Below are positions 1 through 20,877 of a stretch of DNA of 64,000 nt, piece by piece (the stretch's first letter is position 1; every line of letters starts with the position of its first letter). The DNA is taken from NCBI GenBank assembly GCA_021292105.1, contig CM037861.1, positions 43,710,310 to 43,774,309 on the forward strand, in the 5' to 3' direction. This stretch comes from Anadara kagoshimensis. Taxonomy: Eukaryota; Mollusca; Bivalvia; Arcoida; Arcidae. The notes under the pieces were generated by a model. The model saw only the letters and a program-made list of their open reading frames with translations. It was not told the DNA's origin and searched no databases. The position numbers were made by a program, and so were the translations under genes.

Positions 1-1163
1 GGAACCAGTAAAGTGTCTTTTATGGGCAGGTGGCCCTTATATAAAGGTTCAAATAACATGAATAAAAAGCAATTTAAATAAAATTTTACTGGCTTTTAAA
101 AGCAGGTGGTCCTTATATAGAGGTGACCTTTAAAAATAGGTTGAATTGTATCATTATATGATTGTTTTATATGAAATTTCACCCATTCTATAGCATTGCC
201 AATGTGAATGCACTATGAATCTAATTTTTTATGTTTTCCTAGAAAGGCCAAGTTGCAAGTTGAAAATAGAGGTTAAACTAGATTTTTGAACTTGTGAACT
301 AACAAGCTTTCCAGAAAGCATTATCTTGATGTAAATTAATGAAAAAGAGAGAAACAATAATTAATGTCTACAAACTAGAGAGATAAATTATATTAATTCA
401 AAATTTGGATGGACAATATTAACATCTTACTGATGGGTACCTACTGATGTTACCTGTTGTTTCTGTAGATGTTAAAACAAAATATAAAGAAAGGATCATT
501 CTCATTTCAGAGAATGATATGGAAGGACCAAATAAGCAACAGGATTAATTGATTGATTGATTTTTATTTTTTATATCCAAATCAAGGATTCTACACTTAT
601 ACATTGTATCAGCTACTATACCTCTGCTTTGCACACACACACACACATGCAGCAAAGATTATTTATTGTGCCACAGCTACCCTAATATTCAGACAGAGTT
701 CCAAATTTAGGTCAGACCCTATTCTGTGTTCCGACAACTTTTCAGTTGGACCTGTTACTTTTTAGTTGGACCTGAACCTATTCAGTTGGCCAAGTTAACT
801 TTTCAGTCAAAAAAATTTTCAATTGTACAGACAGACATGTAACATTTCAGTCAGACCTGGTAATTTTTCAGTTGGAACTCAGTCAGAAAAGTAACAGAGC
901 CTGTAAATTTCAAAATTCATCAATTCTATTAATGTCTTAAAGAAAACATTAGAAATTTGAGGTTTAGACCAGTTAGAATTTCAGTTTTATTTTGTACACT
1001 GCATTCAGCTTTTAATTTTACTTCAACCTGAACCATCAATAAGTAAGGCTTTGTGGTCTACACATGTATATATGTTGTTTTCATAAATTGTGTTTGTTAA
1101 ATAAACCACTATTGTACCTCAGTTATTTAAAGTGTGTGGGAGGTCAAGTTCGAACATGGCTGG

Positions 1164-1500
1164 AAACACTGCGGTAGCTGAGTTGGTAGAGTGCTCACCT
1201 CGTAAGTTGGAGGTTGTGGTTTCAAACCCGACTGGGTCTGACCCAAGACTTGAAAGTGGGTAGTGACTAACTCTCACCAAGCACTCAGCATTACAAAATG
1301 AAAGTCACGGTTCTACCGGATGAGAACTTAAAATAACCAAGGTGCCGTGTCACGATGGGCTTGGCATGATAAACCTTGCTGTATAATGCCATCAGCACAA
1401 CTCACAGGCAAAATTTCTGCACCTTCGCCTATAGCTGACGATGTCTCGATATAAGTGAAATATTCTTGTCTAGAACATTAAACACCATTACTCAACTCAA
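1164..1500 (+). repeat. SINE family A copy
   Basis: tRNA-like head with A box (GGTAGCTGAGTTGG) and B box (GGTTTCAAACCC), ~250 bp body, tail ATATAAGTGAAATATTCTTG to CACCATTACTCAACTC. Further plus copies: 6151-6480, 9646-9980, 23035-23421, 33184-33532, and 43905-44165 (head lost). Tail-only pieces: 27440-27530 and 49090-49170. Confidence 0.8.
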
Positions 1501-1773
1501 CTGAACTCGAACATGGCTGGGTCTGACCAAGACCCAATAGGTATATAGTTTGTAAAATTCTATTTTATTATTTTTTAAACTTTTTTTCTCTATACATCCA
1601 CATATGTCCACCAGAAGGCAGATAAACAGTTGCTAACTTTATAAGGCTGACAAATACTTTAATGAACACATACCATACATGTAGGTGCATGTTAGATGCA
1701 GTGACAGCTGTTACTACTAATAACAATACTATACACATAATACTAATAATATTTCACATATATTTTACCGGTA

Positions 1774-2000
1774 TATAGGCAAACAACAATGATCTGTCAG
1801 CCTTTCATTAGGAATATTCATATATCATAATCCACTCAATACATGGGTAGTGTTAGGATCTGTGGTAAAAACCTAACACAGCATTTGTTCCCATGATGTA
1901 GATAAAATAAACACCTGTGTTTCCTTTACATAAATGTACTCGTGTATACTAAATATTTGATTTAAAGGTCAAGCAGACAGGTCAGTGTTGTTCGCCTACA
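1774..2000. mobile_element. TIR element family E (TAGGCAAACAAC ends)
   Basis: Ends TATAGGCAAACAACAATGAT and AGGTCAGTGTTGTTCGCCTA. The ~36 bp TIR contains AGGTCA sites. Other copies: 3751-3987, 8946-9160, 44918-45155. Right part only: 6731-6886. Worn: 12690-12815. The shared interior has AACACTACCCATGTA and GGGAACACA. Non-autonomous. Confidence 0.8.
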
Positions 2001-2111
2001 TTTTTATATTTCATATTGCATCATTAAACTTGTAGTACAACAATATTATCATTAAATTCATCTGTTTCATGCTGGTAACATAGATAAGAAAACAAGACAA
2101 CAGGTGTTTTA

Positions 2112-2395
2112 CGCAACTTTTGCATCATAGCCTAAGTTTGAATCCCACTCAAAGCTCATCCTAGAGAGAAAGTTAAAACTTTGCCAGTTTGCTTGCTGAG
2201 GTCAGTGGCTTTCTCTGGGGCACTCTGGTTTCCTCCATTATCCCAAAACTTACTGCCTCATTATAAGTGAAAGAATCTTGACTGGGATGTGAAACACTAT
2301 TACTCCACTCCACCATCCCAAAACTGACCGTCTTGCTATGAGTGAAAGAATCTTGACTGGAGCATACACATCATAATTTAACTCTATTAAACCCT
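2112..2395 (+). repeat. SINE family B copy
   Basis: B-box-like GTTTGAATCCCACTC, body with CCAGTTTGCTTGCTGAGGTC, tail ATAAGTGAAAGAATCTTGAC then AAACACTATTACTCCACTCC. The tail is present twice here. Other plus copies: 10284-10510, 29080-29285, 31950-32160, 34350-34555, 38040-38260, 48765-48995, 57595-57730, 59888-60015. Minus: 8105-8260, 15690-15860, 22670-22875. Confidence 0.75.
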
Positions 2396-3079
2396 AAACT
2401 GTTAATAATTTTTCTCTATTGTATACTGTATAGTACATCAAATTCATACATGAAACAAGAACCTGCAAATGTTCATCAACACTTTTTTGTCCGTTTAGGG
2501 TTGAAAAATACCATTACAGTATATATTTTAAGGTCACTACCATGGGAAAACAGAAAATGACATTTTCAAGGATCATTAACCCCTTGTCTTAATTAATTCA
2601 CCTGTTAACTTCGCATTTACAAGCTCTACAGAGCTTATGTTCATGTAAATTTATTCAATTATAAATAAAGCATCTTGTAATTCATATAAGGTGTGTGCAG
2701 GTAGGAGTAATAACCTCTTGTGTACTTACATGATCTGTGGACTTTCCAAAACCAATATACATGTATAGTAAAACTCCAGGATTACAGGCAGGAGTTCAAA
2801 AGGGGTCCAAGATGCGGGACCATCTGATTTTACATTGGGACCCTTGATATTAAAACTTTAAAAAGTCCAATGTACCTACAATTTTTTACCAGGATTATGA
2901 TTTTTCCTACTTTTTCTATATGATAACATGGGCCTAATTTAAATTTTGATATTAGACTTAACTTTATGTGGGACCTGCCAATAAGAAAAGCAAAAGGTCC
3001 TGAACCTTACATTACAAAACATAATTATGAACCCCTGACAGGGCTTTGATTTTTACCTTTAGCAGTGTTGGATTGATGA

Positions 3080-3540
3080 TTGATAGATTTAATGGGGTTT
3101 TACGTCTCAGTCAAGAATATTTTACTTATATCAAGATGTCACCAGCTATAGAAAGTGGAAATTTGGAATTTTGCAGTTTACCGTACTCAGGGCAATGTGG
3201 CAGGGAAGATTCTTTAGTGCCATGCCTACTGTTGAAAAATGCATCTTCTCCAAGACCAGTGTCTTTCATTTCTAAATACTGAGTGCTTGGCATTTAGTCA
3301 TTTTAAGTCATGGAAGGTTATTTAATGTGCCATGCCTGCTGTGATATGGAGCATCGGTTTTTAAAGTCTCTTCTGAAGGACTCTGTGACTCATTTCTACC
3401 GGCAAATGTTGATTGTTGGTGAAAGAACAGCCATTACCAAATTTCAAGTCATGGTCCAAACCTTGACCAGGGTTCTAATCTGACCTCCCTCGTATGAAGT
3501 GAGCACTCTGCAAACTGAGCTATCTTAGTCATTTGGCGGT
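3080..3540 (-). repeat. SINE family A copy, minus strand
   Basis: The reverse orientation is clear from the tail at the left (CAAGAATATTTTACTTATAT) and the tRNA-like head at the right (GAGCACTCTGCAAACTGAGC). Other minus copies: 7395-7905 (interrupted), 11552-11892, 60565-60875 and 61178-61320 (partial). Confidence 0.75.
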
Positions 3541-3750
3541 GTTTGAGATATAGAATTTGATAGTTTTACAAAATAATGATGATGATATTACTCTACTTCA
3601 AGTTATCAATAGAATAGGAGAAAGAAAATGAGGTTAAATATTGCCACAAAGTCCCCAAATTACTTGTAAATGTCAACTAAATGGACAATTAGAACACATC
3701 TCAATACCAACCAAAATGACAATTACACGTGTGAACTATATACACATGTT

Positions 3751-3987
3751 TAGGCAAACAACATTGGCCTGTCCTTTTGACCTTTAATTTTAAGGCTTAT
3801 TATGGATAAGTACATTTACGTATAAAGAACACGAGTACAAAATGGGAAACACAGTTTTCAAAGAGTGAGCATGAGTTGTGTATGTATAAAGTGTGAATCC
3901 TAACACTACCCATGTACTGAGTGGATCCACCAATAAGAATATTGTTAAATGAAAGGTCAAGCAGACAGGTCAATGTTGTTTGCCTAT
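3751..3987. mobile_element. TIR element family E
   Basis: Ends TAGGCAAACAACATTGGCCT and GGTCAATGTTGTTTGCCTA. Confidence 0.8.
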
Positions 3988-5560
3988 CAGAATATAAATG
4001 TCATCAAACATAACCACACAAACATATAAACAACATTTTAAATGACCCATCATATGACAACTACCTACCGGTCAGTGATGTATATGTTTGGACATTGAAC
4101 TATAAAAATGACCCATATACAAAATGTACTGGGGCGTAAAAGGATGATGAGATGCCAAAATATATGTAACTACATAAACTGACCGATTTCTAGATGGCTA
4201 ATGATTTACATAAGAACAAGCATTAATGCTTACAAGTAAATTACTTGAAAGCATTAATGCTTGTAATGGTCAGTTCCAGTAGGGTGTTGGTTAGGTGGGG
4301 TGGGGGTTTCAAACTATCTATATGTTGGTACAGCATATGTATTTAGTTATCAAGCAGTTGGCATCCATGCAGAGCCTCACAATTTGGTATCATGGTATTT
4401 CAGCATGTATCTAAAAGATTCCACTAAATGTTCAAAAACTTTTGTATAGTTTATGTGAAAAATGAAGCTGCCAAACTCGGACCTTCCAAATACTAAGGGA
4501 ATCAAAACCACCATGCTCAACTCTGGCACTTCCTAAACTCGGACATGCCCAAAATGAAACCAAGATGGTAAAAATATAACAGCCAAACTCGTCCAATACT
4601 AGCAAAAGGCTCTTTTGACTGAACTTCCAAGCCATCTATCAAGTAATGCCTGCCACATATGAATGTGGGTTAATTATTCATATGATGTGTTTAAACACAG
4701 TCTCTACTAGTCTACACCATAAAATGATTCTACCATAACATCTGTTGGAAAGGTAAACCTCTAGAGCACCATGCCTCATTTTCCAAGTGGAAATTCACAT
4801 GTTTATTTCAAAGCTTTTACTTTGCTTTTCAAATTGTGATTTGAACATGGAGTTTTTTGGTTTGATTTTTGGGAATATTTGATTGCAGTTGAGCCAGTGC
4901 TAAAAGTTAATTTACCGAGACAAACTACTTTATTTCTAATAAATTCTAATAAAAATATGACTTCCTATTATAAAAATTATTTTTCTAAACCAATATCCTT
5001 TATATTCTCAATATGCAATGTAACATGGTTGTAAAACTTCAACCTCTTAATAACAGTCGGATATTAGTTGTGTCCCGATGATAAATGTTTTCTTGTTTTT
5101 TGTTTTTTATAATGATTTTATACATGCTAATAAAAACCCCAGTTATTTAAAACATAAATTATAATGCAGATATGTTGATCTGGCATCTACTCATTGGCCG
5201 ACAGATAATGCCTAGAGGACAAACATACAGGAAACACGAAACACCTTTATTATGAGGTACCCAACGGGGAAATACTTATCAAACATAACTTCTGCAGTTA
5301 TGATCAGATGTGCTGAATAATTAAAATGATTTAATGTCTTCATTAAGCATATCAAGATATACCTATGCCTTCCCTCATGAAAAAAGTTGTCTGAAAAGTT
5401 CTTAATTTTTCCTGAAATTTGGATGATTTTACTTTTTCAGAATGAATTCTGAATTTTCAGACAAAACTCAGAGTACAAATACCCCAGTAAGTGTTTAGAA
5501 AAATTCCGGCACAAAGCTTTGTTGAAAGAAAAATTCAGACAAAAAGCTTTGGTGAAAAAA

Positions 5561-5769
5561 GAATTCAGGACACTTATTTTTGGTGTAAGAAAAATTCTGA
5601 ATGAATTCTGGACACTTATTTTTGGTGTAAGAAAAATTCAGAATGAATTCTGGACACTTGTTTTTGGTGTAAGAAAAATTCAGAATGAATTCTGGACACT
5701 TATTTTTGGTGTAAGAAAATTAAAAATGAGTTCTAGACACTTATTTTTGGTGTAAGAAAAATTCAGAAT
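5561..5769 (+). repeat. 42 bp tandem repeat, about five copies
   Basis: Unit GAATTCTGGACACTTATTTT then TGGTGTAAGAAAAATTCAGA and AT. An open frame across it is a by-product of a unit divisible by three. Confidence 0.9.
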
Positions 5770-6150
5770 GAATTCAGATATTTTCAGAAGCATTCAAACA
5801 AAATTCAGAATTTTTGTTTCAAGATGGGTTTGCCAATATAGATTTATTCACTTTTTTCACTCCATCCCCAAGGGGGATAAATAAAGGTTACAGGTTTTTT
5901 CTAGTCAATATTAACATGTCATTAAACAAAAATTGAAGTGCAGTAATGTTGACATTTTATTTAATGTATATGACAATTACAGAAATAAGTAATTATCGTG
6001 ACATATGTTCACTTTATCAGACAATCAATGGTGACATTATTTCTCTTATCAAGCTTATAATAATCATATCACATTTTAGTGACTCTTATTACAATATATA
6101 GAATGGCTTTCAAAATCAATGTAAAAATTCCTTCAGTTTCCATGTGTTAT

Positions 6151-6480
6151 ACCACTATGGTAGCTCAGTTAGTAGAGTGCTCACTTTGTATGTGGTAAGT
6201 CATGGGTTTAAACCCTGGCCAGGTTCTGACAAAGACTTGAAAATAGGTAGTGACTTAGACTGTTCTTTCGCCCTGCACTCTACATTCAGAAATTAAAGTC
6301 AATGGGCCCATCTGAAGGGATAATAAAACTAATGTCTTGTGTCACGACAGGCATGGCACATAAAGGAACCTTCCCTGCACATTGCCCTGATCAGCACAAT
6401 TTCTGCTACTTCACTTGGTGACATCTCGATATAAGTGAAATATTCTTGACTTGGATATAAAACTCCATCCAGTCAATCAA
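6151..6480 (+). repeat. SINE family A copy
   Basis: Head ACCACTATGGTAGCTCAGTT, tail ATATAAGTGAAATATTCTTG ending in (CAAT)n-like sequence instead of the ACTCAACTC of other copies. Confidence 0.78.
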
Positions 6481-7524
6481 TCAATTGGTTACCATGTGAT
6501 TGATAATGGAACAATCTGCTGTTTGAAATAATAAATGTTAACAGTCTCAACGTTTCTAAAAGTACCGGTATTCTAAATTAGGCGTGGAAAAACCACTACT
6601 CAAGTTCCATGCAGAATGTTTCAAAGAACTGTGCACATCTGGCATTCAAAATACAACAAAAAAGGCAAAGATAAAGATGCACCCATACAAGCCTGAGGCT
6701 TAAATGGTACAACACAGATGATCTGCCCTATACATGGGTAGTGTTAGAATTCACAGTTAATATATAAACAAGGTATGTTTCTCATGATGTAGACAAAATA
6801 AACTCCTATGTTCCCTATACAGAAATGTACTGGTCTTTGATAAATATCAAAAGGTCAAGTTACAGGTCAATGTTGTTTGCCTATATACAGGTATACAAGG
6901 TCCTGGTTGGGCACACCTGTTACAGGTATTCAACAGATGGTAACATTTCAGATCACAGAAATTAAAACACGTTGATATGGGACGAATATATAATAAATAC
7001 CCATTACATGATATGTCAATCATGTATATACATATATAATATTTAATTCTGATATACATGTACCACGTCACATAGGTAAATTAACATGCCATATGTGTAG
7101 TACATATGTGTAACAGCTGAAACAACTAAAAACCAGCAGTACATATGTGTAACTCCAGTATGTAAAACAAGTAATAACAATGGCATAGTACAACACATAC
7201 ACAAATGACTTTCTCTACAATTTAACCACTTCTGGTAGTAGACTGACATTGTCATTTGGTAATGACACTAGCTGAAGATTTGAAATTGTGGCCAGTCTTT
7301 TAGCCCAGGGAGCTATAACTCTTCAACTGGACCTGTAGTAAATTCATCTTCCGAGAGTTAAACATTTATTAAGTCAAATAAGAAATTTTGGCCTTATCAG
7401 AGTTGAGTTGAGTAATGGTGTTTAATGTCCCGGTCAAGAATATTTCACTTATATCGAGATGTCACTAGCTAAAGGCGAAGGTACAGAAATTTTGTACGTG
7501 CATTGCGCTTATGGCATTATACAG

Positions 7525-7836
7525 CAGGGATTTATCAAGGGCCTATTTAGGGCCGAAATTCGGCCCCATTCCCAATGGAAAAGCATTGATTTTTTCCCAA
7601 AATGGGTTGAAAAAATTCCCAATTAGAAAATCGTATCAGATACATAGCTGAAGTCTGGCCATAAATGTGGCTGCTTTTCTCAATCTTCAATCAACTCAAT
7701 GCACTAAAAGCATTAGATTTAATCATTAATGGCATCAAAAATGATGTCAAAGTTTTCCCAAAATGAGCAAAAAGTTGATAGTTTTTCCCAATTTTTAGTT
7801 TAAGGCCTTTTCCCAAAAGACCCTGATAAATCCCTG
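7525..7836. mobile_element. 312 bp TIR element nested in a SINE
   Basis: Ends CAGGGATTTATCA and TGATAAATCCCTG. The family A SINE (7395-7905, minus) is cut at its ATACAGCAAGG site, with TACAG present on both sides as a short duplication. The interior contains repeated TTTCCCAA. The TIR resembles hAT ends, but a 5 bp duplication is shorter than the usual 8. Confidence 0.7.
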
Positions 7837-8945
7837 TACAGCAAGGTTCTTTAGAATGCGAAGCCCAATGTGACATGGGACCTCATTTATTTTAAGTTCC
7901 CATGAGTCAAATAAGAAAATTTTGGCCTTATCAGAGGGTTTGGCAATAAAATAAAAGAGACTACCAAATTAAAAAAAACAACTACAAAATGAATGAATTT
8001 TAGTACTTCAAAATAGTATAGCAGTAAGCAAGGTGACAAAGTTAACAAGGGACATTAAAACAAAGTTTTACAAAGAGTTGTCTGCACCAAACAGCAAAAA
8101 AGACTAGGAACTAAAAGGGAAAGAGTGCCTAGAGTAAACATTCTAACTTTGGCAAGTGAACTGACAACTTGCACTACGGTCTACCTGAATGGGATTTAAA
8201 CTTAGATGATGACTGGCAGCTAGCTTTAAGCCACTAAGCCAACATGACTCTCAACAATTACAGTAATAAGACTTTAACCATATTCAGTGATTTTATTAGT
8301 TTAAAAATTCCTGCAAAATATAGGTAATTTGCCCTAGAAAAAATGATCAAAATTTCCTAATTACCGGTAGACCAACAGAATTCCCAAAACAATAGTAATA
8401 AACTTACATGTATCTATAAAAACAGATCAGATTATTCCCAATTTAAAATGCAGAAGGTACTAGTTTTTGAAAACTCTAACAAAATCAATGATATTAGAAG
8501 AGCAATCTCATTCATTTCTATCAATGCAACATTGGAAGAACAATCCCATTAATTTCATCATAATGCCTAGCTTATTTTTTTTTAAATCATAAGTTTTCTT
8601 AAATAAGATTTATGCTAGCAATGACTTCCTAGATATTTTAGAACTTCCTAGATAAAATGTCTTTTAACTTAATGACATACCTAATAAAACTATATAAAAA
8701 AAACTCATCCAAAATACTTCAAATTGTTGCTAAATGTGTTTCATCATAAAAACTCTCTTATACATGTAAAAATTTGAGCAAAAATAAGTCAACTAGTTGC
8801 TTAACTTATTTTATTATAAAAACTCTCTTATATAACATGGAATTATAACATACATACATATAAGAATTGAACATTTCGTATTTAAAGTCCATTACAGGCA
8901 TTGATTTTCCATATTTTATTCTGACACGTGTGTGCTGCATATATA

Positions 8946-9160
8946 TTATCAAACAACAATGACCTGTCTGCTTGACCTTTAATTTAAATATTTATTATGG
9001 ATTAGTACATTTATGAATAGGGAACACATGTGTTTATTTCGTTTACAATGTTTATGTATTAACAGTGAATCCTAACACTACCCATGTATTGAGTAGATCC
9101 TCTTGCATGAATATTCCCCATGAAAGGTCAAGCAGACAGGTCAGTGTTGCTTGCCTATAC
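8946..9160. mobile_element. TIR element family E
   Basis: Left end ATCAAACAACAATGACCTGT, right end CAGGTCAGTGTTGCTTGCCT. Confidence 0.78.
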
Positions 9161-9387
9161 ACCACATGTTGCAGACATATAGCTTCAGTTAATACATTGT
9201 CTTTTATATTTATGAATTATGAGTTGTATATCAAATGTTCAAACACATAATTGCTTTTTATAAGTTTTCCTTTATGTTTCTTTTCCTATAATAATATCAT
9301 TTTTTCAAATCTAAATGAAGTTCAGAGGCCCTAAACGTAGCTCACCTGTTGTAATATAACAACATTTGTTCTATTTGCCTTCAGGTT

Positions 9388-9610
9388 TAAACAAGCAAAT
9401 TCAGTGAATTAGGACCTTTTGCCAGTTGGTAATTTTTTTGTGATTTGGATTTATTTTCGAAGGGCAATAACTCCCATGAAAATGAGCAAACCAACTTGGA
9501 TTAATAATGTGAACATCTTGTTGATGCTTTGCATCAAGTTTTGTAAAATAGTGCTTCATAGTTTTATAGAAGTAATGCAGACAAGATGTATCTGAACCTA
9601 AGAAATTGAA
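9388..9610 (+). repeat. Dispersed repeat family C
   Basis: Starts AAACAAGCAAATTCAGTGAA, includes TTTTTGTGATTTG, AAACCAACTTGG and GCTTCATAGTTTT, and ends near GCAGACAAGA. Other copies: 12188-12425, 13528-13760, 13855-14085 (the last two nearly adjacent, in ECHS1 intron 4) and 57930-58145. No reading frame or clear TIR; class unknown. Confidence 0.7.
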
Positions 9611-9645
9611 GATATTTTTGAATAGTGCCTCTCACTGTAGGTTCA

Positions 9646-9980
9646 ACCACTGTGGTAGGTCAGTTGGTAGAGTGCTCGCTCCATAAGTGGGTTCGATCCC
9701 CAGCCAGGTTTTGACCCAAGACTTGAAAGTGGGTAGTGACTGTTCTTGCACCAAGCACTCGGCATTATGAAATGAAAGTCACAGTTCTTTCAGATAGGAA
9801 CTTAAAATAAACAAGTTTACATGTCACGGTGGGCTTGGCACGCTAAAGAAACCTGCTGTATAATACCATCAGTGCAACTCACTGGCAATTTCTGAACCCT
9901 CTCCTATAGTTGGCAGCATCTCAATATAAGTGAAATATTCTTAACTGGGACGTTAAACACCATTACTCAACTCAACTCTG
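9646..9980 (+). repeat. SINE family A copy
   Basis: Head ACCACTGTGGTAGGTCAGTT, B box GGGTTCGATCCCC intact, tail to CACCATTACTCAACTC. Confidence 0.8.
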
Positions 9981-10283
9981 TTGGTTCGAATCAGAATTGG
10001 AGTTGATCCTAGTGTGAGAAAGTTTATCAGTTCACTTGCCTAAGCTTGGTGGTTTTCCAATGGGCATTCAAAGCTTAGCTCAAAAAGTTTACACATTTTA
10101 TGATAAATATTCTGGATAATTTCAACAAAATTTCATCAATAAGCCTTTAAAATCCATTAAACTTGAAAATAAATATTTGAAAAGTTTTGTTTTACAACAA
10201 AAACAAATACTTGATTACAGAGGTTACCCCATAAATTAAACCTTGGACACTAATGCAGACACTAATGAAAAGATGGGCCTTAG

Positions 10284-10510
10284 TGGGGGAGTGGTCTAAA
10301 CTATGTGCTTACAGATCACAGTGCCGCTAACCACCTAGGTTTGAATCCCACTAAGACAGAGCCTAGAGTGAGACAGTTTGTCAGTTGGCTTGTTGTAAGT
10401 CAGTGGTTTTCTCTGGACACTCAATTTTCTTACACCATTCATGAACTGACCACCTCAGTATAAGTAAAAGAATCTTGACTGCGGCGTAAAACACCATTTT
10501 TCCACTTAAT
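10284..10510 (+). repeat. SINE family B copy
   Basis: GGTTTGAATCCCACTAAGAC, body, then GTAAAAGAATCTTGACTG and AAACACCATTTTTCCACTT. Confidence 0.72.
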
Positions 10511-11551
10511 TGCCTCAAATATATATTAAACATGTTCAGAATGTCTACAATCATTTGATTTACTTCATTTTATAGAAGTAACTCCATAAACTTTACATTG
10601 TACACTGATACAAACACTAACAAAATCAAAATATCAGTTTTTCATAGGATACTCAAAGGCAATGCTTCTATGTTTCAGCACATATGTAGTAAAGCAAAAT
10701 TGGCCACTAAAGTAGATGTCATAACAAGAAACAAACAAAACAATAAAATAAAGAAATTAATAATAAAAAAATATTTCTGCCAGCTTCAATCATCTTTTCA
10801 ACTTTAAAACCAGAACAGGCTGAGTTTTGATTTATCAAGTTTGTGTTATATTAATCCATTAAGAAAAGGCATAATAAAGACCAATTATGACAAAATTTAT
10901 GCAACCGAGTTGTTAATGAACTAAAAAAAACTAAAGTTACCAGGGTAAGCCAGAAACTGATTTAATTTAATTAAATAATATTTTTCTTATTTAATGGATA
11001 TACCAGTAATCCTAATGAATTTTTAATAATGATAATAAAATAATAATGATATACAGAAATATTAATCAGGAACAAAACCCATTTCAATGCATTTTATCAA
11101 TGTGCTTTATCATGAAAGGGAGACAACCCAACTAAAATTCTTAAAGACTGTGTGGTTTCTAGTACAGTGGTTTAATGTGGCTCTTGATGGCTGGCTAGCA
11201 ATTGCAAAAGACAACCCAGTGTTTGAGTCTCATCTCAGTATAAAATCTCTACAACACCAAAATTTCTTCATTGCTTTCTTCTAACAGTACATGGTGACTG
11301 GACATCTTACAACCTTAAGTTAAACACCAATAGCAAGGTTCCAAGATATAAAGTTTATAGATCTACTGGAGTGTGGAAACACCTTAACCTAGCATATAGC
11401 ATATAAGATTAGCACATTGGCCAAGGAAGGCAACTTTTATCTTATCTACATTAAAATTTAAATTAAAGATAGAGAAGATTCATGAACCTTGGATGGTAAC
11501 CAGTCTAAGGGATGGATGCTCCTGAAAAAAACCTCTGACCTTCTTGGTTTA

Positions 11552-11892
11552 GAGTTGAGTTAAGTAATGGTATCTAACGTCCCAGTAACAAATATTTCTC
11601 TCACATCCAGCTATAGGTGAAGGTGCAGAAATTTTGCCTGTGTGTTGCATTTATGACATTATACAGCAGGGTTCTTTATCATGCCACACCTACTGTGACC
11701 CGAGACCTAGTTTATTTTCAGTTCCCATCCGAAACAATCTTGATTTTTATTTCGTAATGCCCAATGCTTCCTATCGGAAACAACAATCACTACCTACTTC
11801 AAGTCTTGAGCCAGACCCGGCCAGGGTTTGAACCCATGCCCTCCCACTTACAGAGCAAGCACTCTACCAACTTAGCTACCATAGTGGCTCCT
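11552..11892 (-). repeat. SINE family A copy, minus strand
   Basis: Tail complement at the left end, head complement CTTAGCTACCATAGTGG at the right end. It overlaps no exon of ECHS1. Confidence 0.75.
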
Positions 11893-12037
11893 TTCAGGTT
11901 TAGGGTCATATGCAAGGTTAACATCTCATCCATGAAAAATATATCTACAGAAACTGTAACATCAAAATGTGAAAAAAACTTGAATGTGTGTGCAGACCAG
12001 CAAGAAGAGGACTAGTTAGGTAGTACAGGTAACTTAC

Positions 12038-20463
<8,426 letters not shown>

Positions 20464-20813
20464 TTTGAACTCTTGTAATCTCAGAGCAGGTGTAAACATT
20501 TAGTAAATTTAGTATTCTGTGTGCAATTATAAAAAAATTTATTGCTGTTTAATTCAAACAGTTCAAATTGATAGACCAGCGAAATAATAGATCTATATCT
20601 ATTAAAGTAAAAGCAAACTTTAACATTTTCTTTTGATAAGTGACCTTGACCTTTTGCATCTGGGTCAGTAAAAAGCATGATAATAGTCTCCCTACTTGGG
20701 GGTGTGTTTATGTACAGAAATTTGATGTCAGTCTTTGTTTATGTTTTTTCCCTGTAGAAAGTGAAACCAAAATTTTCAATGGTTGACTGAAATTTTAATT
20801 CATAGTTTCTAAA
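20464..20813. promoter_or_regulatory. Candidate bidirectional promoter between ECHS1 and WDR45B
   Basis: The start codons of ECHS1 (minus) and WDR45B (plus) face away from each other with 350 bp between them. Both 5' untranslated regions and promoters must fit here unless an upstream noncoding exon exists. No TATA box in a convincing place was seen. A copy of the motif GTGACCTTGACCTTTTG, like the nuclear-receptor-type repeats found elsewhere in the window, sits near 20640. The promoter role is inferred from gene spacing only. Confidence 0.6.
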
Positions 20814-20877
20814 ATGAATTTATCCAACAACAGTTACGGAAATGGTCTTTTATACTGTGGTTGGAACCAGGATCAAG
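20814..20877 (+). CDS. WDR45B: WDR45B exon 1
   Basis: Starts [20 protein letters not shown], matching the human N-terminus (MNL, GNGLLY, NQD). Donor CAAG|gtaaga, phase 1. Confidence 0.93.

Larger units (their letters stand above)
1..12037. other. Repeat-filled region left of ECHS1 exon 6
   Basis: No exon recognised. Contents: a TIR fragment (1-150), family A SINEs, family B SINEs, family E elements, the 42 bp array, family C at 9388-9610, an (AC)n run near 633-647, and short direct repeats of ACATATGTGTA at 7090-7155. The missing last ECHS1 exon could be here unrecognised or further left. Confidence 0.6.

Noticed and set aside
1164..1240. A tRNA gene at SINE heads with A and B boxes
   Set aside because: The heads lack a full cloverleaf and continue into a repeat body shared among copies.
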